Source: JAWKWH01 sp041582695 (GTDB taxonomy: Bacteria > Pseudomonadota > Alphaproteobacteria > Rhizobiales > Rhizobiaceae). From it: a stretch of DNA of 8,129 bases. The position numbers were made by a program, and so were the translations under genes. Below, piece after piece: positions 5,709 through 8,129 of this stretch; position 1 is the first letter of the stretch, and each line of letters opens with the position of its first letter. The notes below the pieces were generated by a model. It had not been told where the DNA came from and searched no databases. It was given only the letters and a program-made list of their open reading frames with translations. The DNA lies in the NCBI GenBank assembly GCA_041582695.1, contig JBFIBB010000163.1, positions 1 through 8,129 of the forward strand, written 5' to 3'.

Positions 5709-7256
5709 TTATACCGCAGCCTTTTTCTGGCGCTGTTTGGACTGCGCGCCGGTCGGAACAGCCGGCAGCATTTCCATAACGCGCTCGGGCGGGAATATGG
5801 CTATCGCCTCGGTTCCTTCGCGGAGTTTGGATTTCAGGTCGAACCGACCGCCATGCATCTGTAGCATTGCCTGCACGATCGGAAGGCCAAGCCCCGTGCC
5901 TTGCTCGGCGCTCTTTATGGCGATTGATCCCTGGCCGAAAGCCGCCAGCACAACCGGTATCTCATCTTCGGCGATTCCGGGTCCATTGTCCTTGACCTTG
6001 ACGTACTGACCGCCTCCCGCCGTCCAGCCGACGCTGATTTCGATATGGCCGCCGCGCGGCGTGAACTTGACGGCATTTGAGAGGATGTTGAGGACGATCT
6101 GTCTGACGGAGCGTTCGTCGGCGAGCAGTTTGGGCATGTCCGGTTCGAACCTGCAGTGGATAGCTATGTCCTTGCCGCGCGCCTTCAGCTCCATCATGTG
6201 ACAGCACTCGCTGGCGACATGTTCGAGCGACACGGGCTCCTCGTTTATCTGGTAGCGGCCGGCTTCGATCCGGCTCAGATCAAGGATCTCGTTGATCAGC
6301 TCCAGCAGGTGCCTGCCGGAAGCGTGAATGTCGCGAATGTACTCCATATAGCTGTCGTTATCGATCGGGCCGAGGATTTCGTTGGACATTACCTCGGAAA
6401 ATCCGAGGATGGCGTTGAGCGGCGTGCGCAGTTCATGGCTCATCGATGCAAGAAACCGCGACTTGGCGAGATTGGCTTCCTCCGCGCGCCTCCTGGCTTC
6501 GTCGGACATCGACTTGGCCGTCTCAAGCTCGGCAATCAGCCAGTCCTTCTCGGTTCTCAAGGACAGCAGCATGACGGTGGATTTGTGAAGGAAACCGGCG
6601 ACATAGACGAAGAAAGGCACCGAAATGATCAGGACGACCGCCATGATGGCTTCGACCGGCACCGAGTATCGCGCCGACACGATTGCGTAGAGAACGACGG
6701 GCAGGGCAAAGGTGCTGATGAGGGCGCCGCGCAGCGCCGAAGCCAGAACCGCCGTGGCGCCGATTGCCATCAGCAGAATGACGGCTTGAATGACCGGAAA
6801 CTGCGCCACACCGCACTCTACGCAACTCATCGTCGCGAAATAGGCCCAGCCGGCTCCCGTTGCCAGATGTCCGGCCAGAAACCCGCGTTTGGCCTTGTCG
6901 GCGTCTAACGATATCGCGTCGGCGCGGTCGATCTTCATTGCGTAGTAGGCGAGTCCGGCATAACTCGTTGCGGTTACCAGCGCCCAGATCAGCACGGAGC
7001 CATCGAGGCCTATGAACAGGCCGGCGGCGGCGACCAGCACCACCAGAAGCGGCATGGCGACACCGACATTCATGATCGATCTGGCGTGAAGTTTCAGCAG
7101 TTCGCGATCAAAGACCGGATTGCCATGGGTGTTGGACAAGCGATCGCGCGTCTTCCTGACCGCACGATTTACCTCCGTGTTGCGGTGTTTCTTGCGACGG
7201 TCGACGATGATCTTGTCTGCGGTATCTGAGCGTTCCAACGCCTTGTCCGGATGCAT
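5709..7256 (-). CDS. Six-TM sensor histidine kinase (HisKA/HATPase), orphan
   Basis: 515 residues from ATG 7254-7256. A basic cytoplasmic N-terminus (VDRRKKHRNTEVNRAVRKTR) is followed by six predicted membrane helices (about 61-83, 87-107, 124-144, 153-173, 176-195 and 201-223). A helical linker (about 224-268) then leads to HisKA, with FLASMSHELRTPLN and phospho-acceptor His274, and to HATPase_c with N-box LSNAVKF (Asn394), G1 DNGPGI (423-428) and G2 GTGLGL (453-458). The motifs are complete, so it should autophosphorylate. The HisKA sequence resembles the alphaproteobacterial PleC/DivJ/PdhS group, whose members act on DivK-type regulators, but this is only a family resemblance. No receiver domain or response regulator gene is adjacent. 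A CVEC motif (145-148) lies in the predicted periplasmic loop between helices 3 and 4. The start is uncertain: the frame stays open upstream to TTG 7341-7343 (544 residues), and the ATG used here has no clear ribosome binding site. The tail is basic (QSKQRQKKAAV). Confidence 0.88.
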   Translation of the reverse strand: MHPDKALERSDTADKIIVDRRKKHRNTEVNRAVRKTRDRLSNTHGNPVFDRELLKLHARSIMNVGVAMPLLVVLVAAAGLFIGLDGSVLIWALVTATSYAGLAYYAMKIDRADAISLDADKAKRGFLAGHLATGAGWAYFATMSCVECGVAQFPVIQAVILLMAIGATAVLASALRGALISTFALPVVLYAIVSARYSVPVEAIMAVVLIISVPFFVYVAGFLHKSTVMLLSLRTEKDWLIAELETAKSMSDEARRRAEEANLAKSRFLASMSHELRTPLNAILGFSEVMSNEILGPIDNDSYMEYIRDIHASGRHLLELINEILDLSRIEAGRYQINEEPVSLEHVASECCHMMELKARGKDIAIHCRFEPDMPKLLADERSVRQIVLNILSNAVKFTPRGGHIEISVGWTAGGGQYVKVKDNGPGIAEDEIPVVLAAFGQGSIAIKSAEQGTGLGLPIVQAMLQMHGGRFDLKSKLREGTEAIAIFPPERVMEMLPAVPTGAQSKQRQKKAAV

Positions 7257-7446
7257 CTGAACGAACTGCTGTTTGCCTGTACCTCCCGAACCTAGGCAGC
7301 AAACATTAAAACTCCCTTCCCAATACCGCTCTGGCAATGCCAATCATTTGATCGCGCGGGGATTTCCGAACCTTGCAGGCACGGGGGAATTTTTCCAATC
7401 TGGCCGCGGCTGCAACTGCGTCCGATTCCGGGTGAAAGGGTTTATC
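7257..7446. promoter_or_regulatory. Divergent promoter region between kinase and GST genes
   Basis: About 190 bases separate the kinase ATG from the oppositely oriented GST ATG, so promoters for both should lie here. A perfect palindrome TGGCAATGCCA (7332-7342) is a possible operator. A stretch around GGGGGAATTTTTCC (7383-7396) stands out as AT-rich within GC-rich DNA. I found no strong -35/-10 pair on either strand. The GST ribosome binding site AAAGGG is at 7435-7440. On the kinase side there are two strong purine-rich sites, GAAGGGAG (7312-7319) and GGGAGG (7282-7287), neither at a suitable distance from an in-frame start. Confidence 0.45.
7292..7306 (-). other. Four-codon mini-ORF in the kinase leader
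   Basis: On the minus strand ATG TTT GCT GCC TAG (MFAA, stop) begins 5 bases after the strong ribosome binding site GAAGGGAG. It ends 35 bases before the kinase ATG and is in a different frame from the kinase. It may be a short upstream ORF that loads ribosomes for the kinase, or it may be chance. Confidence 0.25.
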
Positions 7447-8058
7447 ATGAAGCTTTACGATGGCGGAAAAGCGCCAAATCCGCGACGCGTGCGAGTGTTT
7501 TTGGCGGAGAAGGGCATCGAAGTGCCGCTCGTGCCGGTGGATATGGGCGCGCTCGGCCACCGTTCGGTCGAGATCACTTCCAGAAATCCCTTGCAACGTC
7601 TGCCGGTGCTCGAGCTCGACGACGGAACGATCCTTACCGAATCGATTGCGATCTGCCGCTATTTCGAGGAATTACATCCCGAACCTGCGCTGTTCGGGCG
7701 GGGTGCGCTTGGCAAGGCGCTAGTGGAGATGTGGCAGCGCCGGATAGAGTTTCACTTCCTGTTTCCCGTAGCGCAAGCCTTTCGCCACATCCATCCGGCC
7801 ATGAAGGAGTGGGAAGTGCCACAGGTGCCCGCATGGGGCGAAGCCAACAAACCCAAGGCGATCGATTTCATGACATTTCTCGATTCTGAACTGGCGAACC
7901 GGCCATTCATCGCGGGAGAGGATTATTCGGTTGCCGATATAACTGCGATGATAGCCGCCGACTTCATGAAACCGGCACGGATCGAAATGCCCGAAGGATT
8001 GCGGAATCTGCGGCGATGGCATGGTGAAGTCAAAAGCCGGCCGAGCGCCGATGCCTGA
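7447..8058 (+). CDS. Glutathione S-transferase family protein
   Basis: A cytosolic-type GST of 203 residues, the usual length. It probably conjugates glutathione to, or reduces, an electrophilic or peroxide substrate that I cannot name. The N-terminal thioredoxin-like domain (1 to about 78) has MKLYDGGKAPNPRRVRVFLAEKG, where the APNPRR turn (Asn11) sits at the usual active-site position. It also has the cis-proline loop LQRLPVLELDDG (Pro53) and the glutathione-contacting LTESIAICRYFEE (Glu65, Ser66). The helical C-terminal domain (about 88-203) carries FIAGEDYSVADITAMIAADF, with the conserved N-capping box and Asp164. ATG 7447 has AAAGGG 6 bases upstream. The frame is open further upstream but the added sequence is not GST-like. 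The 3' end overlaps the next gene by 8 bases, which suggests a two-gene unit. Confidence 0.92.
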   Translation: MKLYDGGKAPNPRRVRVFLAEKGIEVPLVPVDMGALGHRSVEITSRNPLQRLPVLELDDGTILTESIAICRYFEELHPEPALFGRGALGKALVEMWQRRIEFHFLFPVAQAFRHIHPAMKEWEVPQVPAWGEANKPKAIDFMTFLDSELANRPFIAGEDYSVADITAMIAADFMKPARIEMPEGLRNLRRWHGEVKSRPSADA

Positions 8059-8129
8059 GCCGAGCATCGATGATCTGGTTCGTGAAATCAGGGGTTGCCG
8101 GTTTTGCGTCGAAAGCCCGGCGGGCCGGA
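8051..8129 (+). CDS. Probable uracil-DNA glycosylase family protein, N-terminal fragment
   Basis: The ATG at 8051 overlaps the GST stop (ATGCCTGA) in another frame. The 26 codons in the window read MPEPSIDDLVREIRGCRFC and then VESPAGR before the window ends. The pattern L...IR.CR.C...P.G is typical of the N-terminus of bacterial uracil-DNA glycosylase superfamily proteins, where Cys16 and Cys19 would be the first two ligands of a 4Fe-4S cluster. Only the first tenth or so of such a protein is visible, so the catalytic motifs cannot be checked. Ribosome binding signals are weak; translational coupling to the GST gene is likely. Confidence 0.6.
   Translation, partial: MPEPSIDDLVREIRGCRFCVESPAGR

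Noticed and set aside
6156..6908. A 250-codon plus-strand frame opposite the kinase gene
   Set aside because: It is rich in H, D, R and G with no domain, and lies within the complete HisKA-coding region; a composition shadow.
7273..7446. Upstream extension of the GST frame to 7273
   Set aside because: The added 58 residues are not GST-like and run through the divergent promoter region; ATG 7447 has a good ribosome binding site and starts the thioredoxin fold properly.
7306..7596. A 96-codon minus-strand frame over the GST start, ending TAATG at the mini-ORF
   Set aside because: Most of it is antisense to the GST gene. It lacks a ribosome binding site and any recognisable domain; the TAATG junction is probably chance.

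Overview
The window is a GC-rich, densely packed stretch of chromosome-like DNA. The protein sequences (a fused QuiC, a DUF1289 plus TIGR02281-type retropepsin pair, and a HisKA kinase of the PleC/DivJ/PdhS style) point to an alphaproteobacterium, probably of the Hyphomicrobiales (Mesorhizobium/Phyllobacteriaceae-like). That placement is inferred from family resemblance; no phylogenetic marker is present.

Layout. 1-39: last codons of an unidentified plus-strand gene. 40-332: no convincing gene, possibly decayed coding sequence. 333-2225: quiC, a 630-residue fused 3-dehydroshikimate dehydratase / HPPD-like (VOC) protein with both metal sites intact. 2226-2627: about 400 bases without an intact gene, holding a short antisense relic of an IS3-family transposase and a hairpin with a T tract. 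2628-3620: dusA, a tRNA-dihydrouridine synthase. 3621-3778: a gap with a nested inverted repeat. 3779-4612: a TauE/SafE-type membrane transporter. Next come minus-strand genes: a membrane-anchored retropepsin-like aspartic protease (4622-5323) behind a DUF1289 cysteine-motif protein (5329-5574, possibly to 5598), with a recognisable promoter candidate. Then a Rho-independent terminator (5661-5682) ends an orphan six-TM sensor histidine kinase (5709-7256). A divergent promoter region separates the kinase from a plus-strand glutathione S-transferase (7447-8058), which overlaps by 8 bases the start of a probable uracil-DNA glycosylase family gene cut by the window edge (8051-8129).

How the genes relate. 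The genes do not form one pathway. QuiC feeds quinate/shikimate carbon into protocatechuate catabolism, dusA modifies tRNA, and the rest are transport, proteolysis, signalling and detoxification/repair functions in separate small units. The two probable co-transcribed pairs are DUF1289-retropepsin (5-base gap) and GST-UDG (8-base overlap). I see no defence island, phage, CRISPR array, tRNA or rRNA, and no clear undescribed multi-gene system. The points most worth a second look are the nested repeat at 3643-3698, the odd leader of the kinase gene, the CxxC in its predicted periplasmic loop, and the DUF1289-retropepsin unit.
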